NCBI GenBank assembly: GCA_963663905.2
Contig: OY760657.1
Coordinates: 2,480,001 to 2,544,000, forward strand
Source of the DNA: Saccharicrinis sp963663905
GTDB taxonomy: Bacteria > Bacteroidota > Bacteroidia > Bacteroidales > Marinilabiliaceae
Length of the DNA: 64,000 nt
Direction of reading: 5' to 3'
The position numbers were made by a program, and so were the translations under genes. This document shows positions 36,130 through 45,778 of the stretch, in pieces. A model generated the notes under the pieces. That model saw only the letters and a program-made list of their open reading frames with translations, searched no databases and was not told the DNA's origin. Numbering within the stretch: the first letter of the stretch is position 1; each line of letters begins with the position of its first letter.

Positions 36130-36582
36130 TTAAAAGGATAATAAATATTTACAAACACTATTCCAATCCGGGAATTGATCAGTTCCATAATGAATATGCT
36201 CTCCTTCAAAATCGCCTGCTCCGTTTTTTGTTCGGTCATCAATTAAAAAGTGTCCTTTATTCATATTTTTATTGTGTGACAAAATCAGTCTCTTATAAGC
36301 TGGTTTACCTAAATATTTCTTCACCCATAACAGTTTATCACTCCATGCACTAGGGTTTTCCCATGGAGCTGTAGAAAGAATATAGGTATCATATACTTCA
36401 GATAGTTTATTATAAGCATTTATAGCACCAGGCATTGGATCCATTAAAGAGAAAATTCCCGGTACTTCATCCAATTTACCTTCATATTGTTGTTGAATAT
36501 CTTTAGGAATTCTGGTTATTCCTGATGGAAAATCAACCAGTACATTATCCATATCTATATAAAGAATTTTCTTTTGTTTCAT
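36130..36582 (-). CDS. 5'(3')-deoxyribonucleotidase-like HAD phosphatase
   Basis: HAD-superfamily phosphatase of the NT5C type that removes phosphate from deoxyribonucleoside monophosphates. It has motif I DMDNVLVDF (residues 10-18), motif II LSTAPW (about 70) and motif III/IV FLIDDRTKNGAGDFEG (about 110). I chose the ATG giving MKQKKILYIDMDN (150 aa). Seven upstream residues lie between it and the promoter. Preceded by one of the shared-motif promoters, which overlaps the recB stop codon, and followed by clpS. Confidence 0.88.
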   Translation of the reverse strand: MKQKKILYIDMDNVLVDFPSGITRIPKDIQQQYEGKLDEVPGIFSLMDPMPGAINAYNKLSEVYDTYILSTAPWENPSAWSDKLLWVKKYLGKPAYKRLILSHNKNMNKGHFLIDDRTKNGAGDFEGEHIHYGTDQFPDWNSVCKYLLSF

Positions 36583-36600
36583 AAGTAATAAATTATACCA

Positions 36601-36633
36601 CAAAGATAGGACTCCTATGCGTCATATCATGTC
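36601..36633 (-). promoter_or_regulatory. Shared-motif promoter (member 4)
   Basis: On the minus strand GACATGATATGACG (first base at 36633) stands 25 nt before TATCTTTG (36601-36608), a perfect TAnnTTTG box 18 nt upstream of the nucleotidase start. It overlaps the end of recB. Confidence 0.6.
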
Positions 36634-39600
36634 GCAGTAGATATTTTCCCAAATACAGCATCCATTTTTTTAATTAAACCTTGTTCTGGTTTATCAAAAA
36701 ACACGCCCGAATCCTGTCCGGATCTACATCCTCTTAAGAAAATATATATCACACCTCCAAAATGCTCACTATAATTAAAATCAAGTATTTGCTGTTCTAA
36801 ATAACGAGTTAAAGCCACTGTATAAATTAAGTATTGTAAATGGTAATTATTGGCTCTTATGGCTTGTTCTAGTTTATCTGATGTATAATCTTTCAATGAA
36901 CTACCCAGATAATTTGATTTCCAATCCAGAATATAATATTTTCCTTGATACCTGAATACTAAATCGATAAAACCATGCATCAAACCTTCTATTGATGAAT
37001 ACTTATCTGACTTTAAATCCGGAATTAGCTTTGTTAATTCCTGCATATTAAAATCATGAGTGCTAAAGTAAAATTCCAATTCATTTAGCTTACTTTCATT
37101 ACCAATATCAGAAAGTCGAAAATTTAATTCATTCCCCAACTTTGCTTTCAATGTATGATTAATTAAATCCTGATAGTTTTGAATATTATCGTTTTTAACT
37201 ATCGGATAACGACTGTCAGCTTTCTTAATTACTTCTGTATGTTCGTCAACTTTAAAATCTGCGTATTCAAATAGTTGATGCAGAAAATTCCCTGGTATTG
37301 TCCCCCGAGGCATATCTTCAAATACAAACTGACTATAATCATCCAAAATAATTTTCTCTCCTCCAGTAACAAAAGCATGTTTATTACCTAAGTTACTAAA
37401 ACTGGAAATCTGCCAGTTGTTATTGATTTTACAATCAAAAACCTTAGGTATTTTATGAATTTCTTCCTTGTTTTGAATGTATTTAGTTGTTGGTTCAGGT
37501 AAACTATTACCCAAAGCTATAAATTCATTGGATGATACAGCATCAGTAAACTTTTTAATACTTCCATTTCCTCCTTTAGTACTTGTATTCTGATAGATAA
37601 TACATTGATAAACAGCTCTTGTTAAAGCCACATATATAAGTCGTCTGTTTTCTTGTTCTGTTTGCAATCCGTACCAGGCTTTCTCCTCTTCTGTTTTGTA
37701 ATACGAAAAGCAATATTTATCACTATCCGGATTTTTATATTCAATGGGAGAATATTTAGGTTCTGCATGTAAATCCAAATGAGGGGCTATAACGATATTA
37801 TATGCCAGTCCCTTACTTTTATGAATGGTTACAATCTGCACTGCATCCTCATCGCTCTCAAGTCGAAGTGTATAATCGTCTGATTTATCATTAGATCCAT
37901 CTGCTATCATCTTACCAAACCATATAAGCAACTCAGAAGGCGAAAGTTCTGTTTGAACTTCTTTTTTATGTAAAATTTCGATTACCTGAAGTAAATTACT
38001 TATGATACGATCCCCGTTATCCGGATTGCATTTAAAAACATACTCACTCACATTGTACATTTCTATAAACTGCTTGAGTGTAGTAAAAACACCATTTTCG
38101 TTAAGGGTTTTATTTAGCTCTCTAAAATTTTCAAGATCAGTATTGTTATTAGGATTTATGAGCTCATCTTTTGTTTTTGAAACCAGATAATTAAAAAGAG
38201 CTCTGTTGATATTAGGTTTATTTGGATCTACAATAGCTGTTAATACATATTTAATTATTTCAGTCTCTTTTGTATTCCAAATAGTTGTATCATCTATTGT
38301 TATAGCTGGAATATTTAACCTGGCCAACGCTTCTTTTATAGTATTACCTTCTGTTTTTGATCTGACCAAAATACCAACATCAGAAGGTTTTACAGAGCGA
38401 CCTTTAATCTTATAATCCTGGGTCAATAATTCCAAAACCTTGTAACTTGTTTGTTGCGCAATTTTTGGTTTTGAACTTTCTGAATATAAAACCAAAGGAA
38501 TACACGAAGTTCCTTCTTGTGTCAATTCTTTTAAATTAAGTCCATTATCAACTACCTCGTATTTTATCCTGGAATCAAAAAACGGATCATTTACATTTGT
38601 AAAGAAACTATTTAAAGCTTTTATCAGATTTGGAGTAGATCGAAAGTTATGCTTCATCGTATAAGCTGCTTTAACCTGATCTGCTGCTTTTAAATATGTT
38701 TCAATATCTGCACCCCTGAAACGGTATATACTCTGCTTTGGATCACCAATATAAAAGACTGTTGAGTTTTGGAAAATGGTGTTAAATATTTCGTACTGGT
38801 ATTTATCTGTATCCTGAAATTCATCAATAAATGCAGCTTTATATTTGTTTTGAAGATTTGTAATTAACTGATCGCTTGTACCTGAATTTATAGCAGAATG
38901 CATATTGGTAATTAAATCATCAAACGAAAACTGTGTCAACTCCTTCTTTATACGTTTTATTTCACCTTCAGTATTGATTATTGCATTATTGTAATGGTAA
39001 TATTTAATTTCGTTTACGATCTCTTCTAATTCCTCCTCTGCAGACTCACAAAAAAGAGCGGTTTCGAGCAAATTGCTGAATAATTTACCTACGTAACCAG
39101 TCCCTTTTTTCAAAAGCAATGTTCTCCTAAATCCTTCAGCATCATTTAGCAGATTACCAAAAGATTTCATGGCATTACCGTTGTTCTTTACATTTTCTTT
39201 TTCACCATTAGTTTCAAAGCAATGATTAAATTCCTGAATATTCTTTTTAACCTTTTCCTCTGCTTTCTTTAACTTTTCCAGTCCATTATCATAAACGAAG
39301 GATTCATTACATACAAATTTCTTCCCTGAAAGCGCTTTTTTTACAACATCAATAATTTCAGCCCTGCTAAGTCCATTATCTCTTAGTATTTGTAATAAAG
39401 AAGTTTCTATGGTAGTTATTTCTTTACGCCAATATTCGTTCACTACTTTTTCAATAATAGCGGTTTCATCCTCAATCACATCACTATCGAATAACTGACC
39501 AGTTTCAAATGCAAATTCACTAAGAGATAGTTGGCAAAATCCATGTATGGTAAAAATAGAAGTCTCATCTAATTGTTGTCTGGCTCTTTTTAAACGCACT

Positions 39601-39920
39601 ATTACTTCATCTTTCCCAAATGCTTTTACAGCAGATTCTAATACTTCCTGAATGTTAGAATCTGAGGCTGGTTGACCGATTATATGATTATAACCATCAC
39701 GAACAAACCTGCGAATACGTGTTTCTAATTCTGCAACAGCTGCTTTGGTAAATGTTACCATTAACACCTCTTTTAACTCAATATTTCGCTCAACAATTAA
39801 CCGTAAAACCAATATTGCAATAGAGTATGTTTTTCCTGTACCAGCACTTGCTTCAATAAGATTGGTATTTTGTAAAGGTACAGTCAGACTCTTAAATGGT
39901 TGTAATATTTTAGTTGCCAT
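36627..39920 (-). CDS. recB: Exodeoxyribonuclease V subunit beta (RecB)
   Basis: UvrD-type helicase fused to a nuclease, the core of the RecBCD enzyme for double-strand-break repair and degradation of foreign linear DNA. At 1097 residues it has Walker A EASAGTGKTYSIA near 23, Walker B AAFIDEFQDTDKYQYE near 377, motif IV region GDPKQSIYRFRGADI, and a C-terminal RecB nuclease domain with GLMHGFIDLVFRYQGKYYI then LDWKSN (catalytic D and D-x-K). It starts immediately after the recC stop with no gap, so the two are translationally coupled. Confidence 0.95.
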   Translation of the reverse strand: MATKILQPFKSLTVPLQNTNLIEASAGTGKTYSIAILVLRLIVERNIELKEVLMVTFTKAAVAELETRIRRFVRDGYNHIIGQPASDSNIQEVLESAVKAFGKDEVIVRLKRARQQLDETSIFTIHGFCQLSLSEFAFETGQLFDSDVIEDETAIIEKVVNEYWRKEITTIETSLLQILRDNGLSRAEIIDVVKKALSGKKFVCNESFVYDNGLEKLKKAEEKVKKNIQEFNHCFETNGEKENVKNNGNAMKSFGNLLNDAEGFRRTLLLKKGTGYVGKLFSNLLETALFCESAEEELEEIVNEIKYYHYNNAIINTEGEIKRIKKELTQFSFDDLITNMHSAINSGTSDQLITNLQNKYKAAFIDEFQDTDKYQYEIFNTIFQNSTVFYIGDPKQSIYRFRGADIETYLKAADQVKAAYTMKHNFRSTPNLIKALNSFFTNVNDPFFDSRIKYEVVDNGLNLKELTQEGTSCIPLVLYSESSKPKIAQQTSYKVLELLTQDYKIKGRSVKPSDVGILVRSKTEGNTIKEALARLNIPAITIDDTTIWNTKETEIIKYVLTAIVDPNKPNINRALFNYLVSKTKDELINPNNNTDLENFRELNKTLNENGVFTTLKQFIEMYNVSEYVFKCNPDNGDRIISNLLQVIEILHKKEVQTELSPSELLIWFGKMIADGSNDKSDDYTLRLESDEDAVQIVTIHKSKGLAYNIVIAPHLDLHAEPKYSPIEYKNPDSDKYCFSYYKTEEEKAWYGLQTEQENRRLIYVALTRAVYQCIIYQNTSTKGGNGSIKKFTDAVSSNEFIALGNSLPEPTTKYIQNKEEIHKIPKVFDCKINNNWQISSFSNLGNKHAFVTGGEKIILDDYSQFVFEDMPRGTIPGNFLHQLFEYADFKVDEHTEVIKKADSRYPIVKNDNIQNYQDLINHTLKAKLGNELNFRLSDIGNESKLNELEFYFSTHDFNMQELTKLIPDLKSDKYSSIEGLMHGFIDLVFRYQGKYYILDWKSNYLGSSLKDYTSDKLEQAIRANNYHLQYLIYTVALTRYLEQQILDFNYSEHFGGVIYIFLRGCRSGQDSGVFFDKPEQGLIKKMDAVFGKISTAT

Positions 39921-42900
39921 TTATTCTAGAATTTGTGATTGAAAAAGAGGTTTAAATAACAGCTCAGAGATATTGAGTAATGCATCAGAATTAATCTTTT
40001 CAGCATCATTAAAATACCCTTGCTCTATTTCTTTTGCGATATAAAAATCGCAAAATGATTGACCATATGATAATTCCCCTTCTTTTTTAATATCGTTAAT
40101 TGCATTTATTATCAAGTCATCCTTTTTATCCGGATAATTATAAAAATACTGTGATAATGTTTTACCAGCTTTGGGCGTAAAAGGAATGATTTCGGAATGC
40201 CCTAACCTGAAATATCCGGTCAGCTGATTCAGAATATACCTTGCTCCTGCTCCATCAATTAATGTTTCCGGTATTTTAAAAGTCAGGTCGCTTGATAAAT
40301 AGTGAGTGGTTATCGATTTATCAGATGCGGTTAAAAACAAATGTTTTATCCACGCTTCAATAATATATTTAGCTTGACTATTGCTTTGGGAAGCATTAAA
40401 AACTACAAGATTTGTATCGAATAACTGAGAAACACTTCCCCTAAGTGTTAGCCCATTAAATTCAATTTCATTATAAAATGTTGATTGTATTTTATTAGAA
40501 GTGAGTTCACAATACAATGCTCTTACTGCTGCAATCTCATTTTGTTGTTTATCCAATTCTAATTTAGCCATATTTCCAAGGGGCAAAAGACTATAACTTT
40601 TGCCTCGTTCCATATACTCTTGTTGTCTTTCTTCATCGAGAGTGACCAAATCGTATTTCAATTTCCACTCCTGAAGTTTATCCAGTTCAAAGGGTTCTGT
40701 TTCACTAAAAGAATGATCATCATCGCTATAATATATGCTTAGCGTTTTATTGTAAAACCATTTAAACGGTTCTTTAAAGAACTGAATTAAGCTGTCAAGA
40801 TTTATTAAATCAAATTCTGTATCCGGAGTAAAGGATGTATCTAATCCCTTAATTTCATTATGTGTTTCTCCTCCCAGATAACTATAGAATTTTGAATTTT
40901 TGCTATAATATTTATCACTAAAACCATGTAGAGGATGATTAAAAATGATATACTTTTCTATAGTTTCCTTATTTAATCCCAACTTGAGATAATCTATTAA
41001 TTCCTCAACAAGCAATGATGGTGGTAACTCTGTATTATCCTGCGCACTCTTACCGATATAACTCAGGTATAGTTGTTGTCTGGCTGCCAAAATTGTTTCC
41101 AGAAACAGGTATTTATCATTATTTCTTACATTCCTGTCACCAATACGTTCTTCAAAATTCATTAAATCAAAACCTAGCACTGTTTGCTTCCGTGGAAATA
41201 TATCTCCATTCATACCTAACATAGCAATAACCTTATATGGTATGGAGCGGACAGGAAGGATCGGACAAAAAGTAATTCCTCCACCTATATAGCTTGGTTT
41301 CTTAATTTCATTTGATAACTCACTAACATATGTTTTCCGAAAAACAGAAAAAGGTATTTTATCTCTAAAATCATCTTTAATAAAATTAATGCTGTCGAGT
41401 GTTTTTATTATCTGTGTATATTCTTCTTTACTGGAGTCATTTATTTCAAACAAAACATCTATCACTTCCTTCGTCAAAAACTTCTTCCACTCTATTAAAG
41501 TTCGTGGGGAATGCAATCGGTCATGTATGCTAAAAACTACATCAATAAAAGCCTTTAATCTAAACAGATCACTGGCTGAGTTTCCTTCAACATTATCTGG
41601 CAAATAATAGGTTTTTTCATCCTGTACATAAGCCATATCTCCTTTTATAGCATAACTCAATATTAACTTTGACAATCCATGTTGCCAACTCATCAGATAT
41701 GTATCATCTTCTTTTCTTCCATTTTTACCAAATCGGATATTGGCTTGTTGTACCAGAGATGAGAGACTTTCTATGTCTTCAATATCGAATTTTGTACGTA
41801 TATATTTCGATTCGAGCAATTGAAATACAGCTTCTGTACTAAACTGGCTTTGACGCAAGGAAAGGAATTTTTCCAGAGCATTCATTAAGGTATCTCCTTC
41901 TGAAAAAGCCTGGTCACTTATTCGATAGGGTATTTTAACGGGCCCATTATTAAAAACAGCTTTTATATAGGGAGCATATTTCTCAGGCTCGGTTAATAAA
42001 ACTACGATATCTTTTAATTGTAAGTCAGAATTATCCTGCATGGATTTTAACAGGCAATTGTATAAAGATTCTACCTCCCGCACCGGTGTATATGATGAGG
42101 CAATTTGTAATGAAGTGTCTTTACTATCGAAAGCTATACTATTTATTTCATTGTGATTATTATTGCTAATATCTTTCTGTATTGTTTCGAGCAATGTATT
42201 CCCATTCTGTTTTGTATCCTCTAGTATTTCAATATCAACACTTTTACCTTCAAATAACATTGAGAATAAATGCTGTCCTGTAGTTTTACAGCTTGTCAAT
42301 ATATCATTACTGTGTACCTCTTCTGAATCTGATAAATACCACTTGCTTTCCGGTGCTGGATCTATCAGGTAATATTGGAGGGATATAATTTCAGATAAAT
42401 GATCAAATATTTCCTTATGAAATGGGGAGAGTACTGAAAGGGCAATAATTGATATTCTTTCAAAGGAAGATTTTATCTTTTCAACAAAGGAGTTGTCTTT
42501 AAATTTATCAAGTAACTGTTTCTTTAACTCCACCTGGTCAATCGGATTATCCTTTAGCTGTTCTTTTAACTTTAGCCAGAGCCATGACTGCCATTGTTCA
42601 TGTTGCAGATAATTTCCGCTTGAATTTGTTTCTTTAATCTCAGGATGTAAACCGGAATTCCACTTTTCAATATAATCAGGTCGGTATACCATATACTGGT
42701 CAAATAAGTCAGCTATTTTTGAGGCCAACTGCGACTGCTTAATAAGATCATAGTGATAGTATGATGCAATATGTGGAAATTCCGAAATAAAATCATCTTG
42801 GAATAAAAGGCTATATATTGCCCACTGCATCTGTTGCCTGGAATATTGATAACCCGGATGCAAGTCTGCCAAAGAAAATAATTTACTGATAAGGTCATCC

Positions 42901-43091
42901 GGTTTCAGAAAATTATAATTAGCAAAAACGCCCGATTTAACAGCAATCTCACTGGTAATCATTTGTTGCATTCCCGGAGTTTGCGTAATGATTGTTTCGG
43001 GTTTAAAAGCATCGGTTTTATGCTTTATGTTAATAGAAAATTGGTTTATTAACTTTTCTATTTTATTTGATATATAGTATTTAACTGCCAC
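39921..43091 (-). CDS. recC: Exodeoxyribonuclease V subunit gamma (RecC)
   Basis: Inactivated helicase-like subunit of RecBCD that recognises Chi and splits the strands. A 1056-residue protein with the RecC opening (ETIITQTPGMQQMITSEIA), LYLSYIGKSAQDNTELPPSL near residue 680 (matching the conserved RecC region Y-x-G-x-x-x-x-D-x-x-x-x-P-S) and a FARAE-like C-terminal nuclease-like fold. No intact Walker A, as expected. The start used is GTG. Encoded directly upstream of recB. Confidence 0.92.
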   Translation of the reverse strand: MAVKYYISNKIEKLINQFSINIKHKTDAFKPETIITQTPGMQQMITSEIAVKSGVFANYNFLKPDDLISKLFSLADLHPGYQYSRQQMQWAIYSLLFQDDFISEFPHIASYYHYDLIKQSQLASKIADLFDQYMVYRPDYIEKWNSGLHPEIKETNSSGNYLQHEQWQSWLWLKLKEQLKDNPIDQVELKKQLLDKFKDNSFVEKIKSSFERISIIALSVLSPFHKEIFDHLSEIISLQYYLIDPAPESKWYLSDSEEVHSNDILTSCKTTGQHLFSMLFEGKSVDIEILEDTKQNGNTLLETIQKDISNNNHNEINSIAFDSKDTSLQIASSYTPVREVESLYNCLLKSMQDNSDLQLKDIVVLLTEPEKYAPYIKAVFNNGPVKIPYRISDQAFSEGDTLMNALEKFLSLRQSQFSTEAVFQLLESKYIRTKFDIEDIESLSSLVQQANIRFGKNGRKEDDTYLMSWQHGLSKLILSYAIKGDMAYVQDEKTYYLPDNVEGNSASDLFRLKAFIDVVFSIHDRLHSPRTLIEWKKFLTKEVIDVLFEINDSSKEEYTQIIKTLDSINFIKDDFRDKIPFSVFRKTYVSELSNEIKKPSYIGGGITFCPILPVRSIPYKVIAMLGMNGDIFPRKQTVLGFDLMNFEERIGDRNVRNNDKYLFLETILAARQQLYLSYIGKSAQDNTELPPSLLVEELIDYLKLGLNKETIEKYIIFNHPLHGFSDKYYSKNSKFYSYLGGETHNEIKGLDTSFTPDTEFDLINLDSLIQFFKEPFKWFYNKTLSIYYSDDDHSFSETEPFELDKLQEWKLKYDLVTLDEERQQEYMERGKSYSLLPLGNMAKLELDKQQNEIAAVRALYCELTSNKIQSTFYNEIEFNGLTLRGSVSQLFDTNLVVFNASQSNSQAKYIIEAWIKHLFLTASDKSITTHYLSSDLTFKIPETLIDGAGARYILNQLTGYFRLGHSEIIPFTPKAGKTLSQYFYNYPDKKDDLIINAINDIKKEGELSYGQSFCDFYIAKEIEQGYFNDAEKINSDALLNISELLFKPLFQSQILE

Positions 43092-43158
43092 TTTGTTATT
43101 TGTTTTTTCAGTTCATTAGTTAGTTCGAGCCACAAGACTTTTTAAATCATTTAGTTCT

Positions 43159-43181
43159 GGTGCGAGATTGCATCTTGTACC
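43159..43181 (+). repeat. REP-like palindrome, copy A
   Basis: The 23-nt unit GGTGCGAGATTGCATCTTG plus TACC is an imperfect palindrome. Copy B lies 39 nt further on and a third, inverted, copy lies at 28535. Confidence 0.65.
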
Positions 43182-43197
43182 TTTTAAGCCCTGCGCT

Positions 43198-43220
43198 GGT
43201 GCGAGATTGTATCTCGTACC
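43198..43220 (+). repeat. REP-like palindrome, copy B
   Basis: GGTGCGAGAT-TGT-ATCTCGTACC has 10-nt arms that pair with a single G-T, so this copy folds best. It differs from copy A at two positions inside the unit. Flanking bases (CTGGTG...ACCTTT) are also shared with copy A. Confidence 0.65.
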
Positions 43221-43229
43221 TTTAATCTC

Positions 43230-43315
43230 CGATACCCTTTAACCTTCCTACCCTTAACCTTTTTTCTTATTCCCTTTTCCCTATGCTCCTTGAACTAAGC
43301 GCTCTGCTCTCTACC
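43230..43315 (-). repeat. Purine-rich flank after recD
   Basis: On the minus strand the stretch directly following the recD stop is strongly purine-rich, with AGAGAGCAGAGCGCTTAG, AAAAGGG, GGTTAAGGG and GTAGGAAGGTT in that order. A similar series follows the transporter stop at 62213. Confidence 0.45.
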
Positions 43316-45142
43316 CTATACTCCTTCGAGCAACCGATCTGTAATTCCAGATGCTCGCTCAACCATCTTCCGGGTGCCATTAATCAACACTTCATTTGAA
43401 GTAAATATAACAGCGCTTTTTTTGGCCCTTGTAATACCAGTATAAATTAGCTCACGAGTTAATAGTGGTGAATTATCATCCTTTGGTAGTATTATTCCAA
43501 CATACGTAAATTCTGATCCCTGACTTTTATGTATGGTCATGGCAAAAACAGTATCGTAAGCATTTAAATATCCGATATGTATACTTTTAATTCCACATTC
43601 CGGATCTTCGAACCATGCTTTTAATTTACCTTCTTCATCTTTACGAATAATACCGATATCACCATTAAACAATCCTAAATTGTAATCATTTTGGGTGATC
43701 ATGATGGGTTGATTCTCGTAAAACATACTTCCGGGTTGAATCAAACCTTTATCATTCAAACACTGTTCTATGAATTGATTGTATTGATTAACTCCATAAT
43801 CACCCTGGCGCACTGCACATAAAAACCGAACGTCATTCAGTTTTTGCAATGCTTTTTTAATATCAGGCTCTGTAATGTATGCCTTATAATGATCCATTAA
43901 AGCATATAATTCATCTGATTTATAATTATTGCAGACTTGCACGTATTCGCCATCTGTAGGAATAGAAGTGGTAATCATTTCTTCATCCAACAATCCGTTA
44001 ATAACAGCTTTACTAAACTTACCAATGCCTTCAGTGCTTTTAAATCGATGACTGCGTTTTAATTCAACAATATGCTCCTGCAGAATATTACCTTGCCCCA
44101 TTTTAAGTATAAATGAAGAATGAATTTTTGCCTGTTCTTTATTTGTAAACTGGTTGATCCAATCGGCATTTTCTTTTGTAAGGTGGTTCATACATTGTTT
44201 TTGCGTGAGACATATATCACCTAATATACTTCCTGCCTCTACCGAAGCCAATTGATCCTTATCGCCCAACAGAATAATGCGCGACTGAGGTTTAACAGCT
44301 GATAATAGTTTAGCCATTAACGAAGAGCCAATCATACTGGACTCATCAACAATCAATACATCAAAATTTAAAGGATTATCACTGTTGTGCCTAAAGTATG
44401 GCGAATCCTTAACATAGCCTAATAAACGATGAATGGTAGCTGCATCTATTGAATCAAACTTTTCTTTTACATCCTCGTTTATCGAAAGAAAATCACGGGC
44501 GCTATTTAAAGATTCTTTCATACGGGCAGCTGCTTTACCTGTAGGTGCTGCTAACGCCACTTTGTATTTTGGATTTAAAGTATAAAGAACTGCTAATATC
44601 TTAGCTACAGTAGTTGTTTTTCCTGTTCCGGGTCCTCCTGTAATGATAGAAAAATTACTTAGCAAGGCTGTTAATGCTGCTACCAATTGCCAGTTGGTAT
44701 TTTCCTCAATACTCAGGTCTTTATCAGTGGAATGATTATTAAAAAGTTCCTGAATAATAGCTTTATGCTTATTTAATAGCGCTATTCGGTTTACCTTTTC
44801 ATGTTTCCCCTGTTCAATCAGGCGTTTTATAGAATCAATAATCTCAGTTTCATACGAAAAATAACGATGCAAGTATAATTTATCATTATAAAACACAAAG
44901 GGTTGAACATTTCTATCATCGCTCGATACTAAATCACTAGTCTGTAATACTTTTTTGTCAATGCGTTGAATATACCCTCTGTCCTCCTGCTCTGTTTCTT
45001 CAACCTGTTTATTGTATTTATCAACATCCAAACAAGTATGCCCTTCAGCAAGTTTTTGTGAAACAATATAAGCGGCTTGTTCTAGTTTTTTATCATTAAA
45101 GAATCGAGCAAATTCCTTATGAATATCTATATTTTGCGGCAT
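43316..45142 (-). CDS. recD: Exodeoxyribonuclease V subunit alpha (RecD)
   Basis: 5'-3' superfamily IB helicase subunit of RecBCD. The 608-residue protein has Walker A ITGGPGTGKTTTVAKILAVL near residue 167, FDVLIVDESSMIGSSLMAKL (Walker B, about 265), LLGDKDQLASVEAGSILGDI (motif III) and the C-terminal motif VI region TIHKSQGSEFTYV and ELIYTGITRAKKS. Transcribed in the same direction as recC and recB but separated from recC by 224 nt that carry REP-like palindromes, so it may be a separate transcript. Confidence 0.95.
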   Translation of the reverse strand: MPQNIDIHKEFARFFNDKKLEQAAYIVSQKLAEGHTCLDVDKYNKQVEETEQEDRGYIQRIDKKVLQTSDLVSSDDRNVQPFVFYNDKLYLHRYFSYETEIIDSIKRLIEQGKHEKVNRIALLNKHKAIIQELFNNHSTDKDLSIEENTNWQLVAALTALLSNFSIITGGPGTGKTTTVAKILAVLYTLNPKYKVALAAPTGKAAARMKESLNSARDFLSINEDVKEKFDSIDAATIHRLLGYVKDSPYFRHNSDNPLNFDVLIVDESSMIGSSLMAKLLSAVKPQSRIILLGDKDQLASVEAGSILGDICLTQKQCMNHLTKENADWINQFTNKEQAKIHSSFILKMGQGNILQEHIVELKRSHRFKSTEGIGKFSKAVINGLLDEEMITTSIPTDGEYVQVCNNYKSDELYALMDHYKAYITEPDIKKALQKLNDVRFLCAVRQGDYGVNQYNQFIEQCLNDKGLIQPGSMFYENQPIMITQNDYNLGLFNGDIGIIRKDEEGKLKAWFEDPECGIKSIHIGYLNAYDTVFAMTIHKSQGSEFTYVGIILPKDDNSPLLTRELIYTGITRAKKSAVIFTSNEVLINGTRKMVERASGITDRLLEGV

Positions 45143-45778
45143 TTAGGTTTAAATTTTATAGGGAGATTAAAAATATGTATTTGTGTCTAAAAATGCATAA
45201 TTATAAAAACAAAACAATTCTATTTACTGACAAAATTCTTTATTAAGTACCTATTGATTAAAAAAACAAGTCAAATAGGATTAGAAAACGCTCCAATATA
45301 TCCCATCATGCAATAATTTTAAAGCCTAACTTTTGTTTAGATGAAAGGAACTGAGTTATAATTTTTTAGATTAGATGAGGTAAAGAAACATTTTGAACAT
45401 AAGTTTTTTAAGAGAGACAAAATATGCATAACATAACTGACTTCTGAACCAATAATTAACAATTGAGAGTAACACGTTTCTCTATAGTACCATTTATCAA
45501 ACAATGTTTAAATTATCAATATCCAATTGTATACAAAAAAATATAAGTAACACAACACCACAACAACTATGTATAATTAAGTAATTTGAACTCAAATTCA
45601 ATAAATATAATTTAAAAAGATAAATAACTTTAAAGCTTTTTACCATTCAAAATCATATATTCAGATTCGATAAAATTGGCTGCAATTTATTCTACATGAC
45701 ACAAAGCCCCGTCAAGAAGAAAAAATCATACTAAACCTTAATAGAATTTCTTGAATTGAAATTAATTTAATTTATTCA
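45143..45778. other. Gene-free gap between recD and the restriction cluster
   Basis: About 640 AT-rich bases with no convincing open frame, RNA gene or repeat. It should hold the recD promoter, but no clear TAnnTTTG box was found. Confidence 0.6.

Noticed and set aside
36130..36582. Polynucleotide kinase or tRNA phosphatase as the role of the small HAD protein
   Set aside because: The length and the DMDNVLVDF, LSTAPW and FLIDDR motifs fit 5'(3')-deoxyribonucleotidase best.
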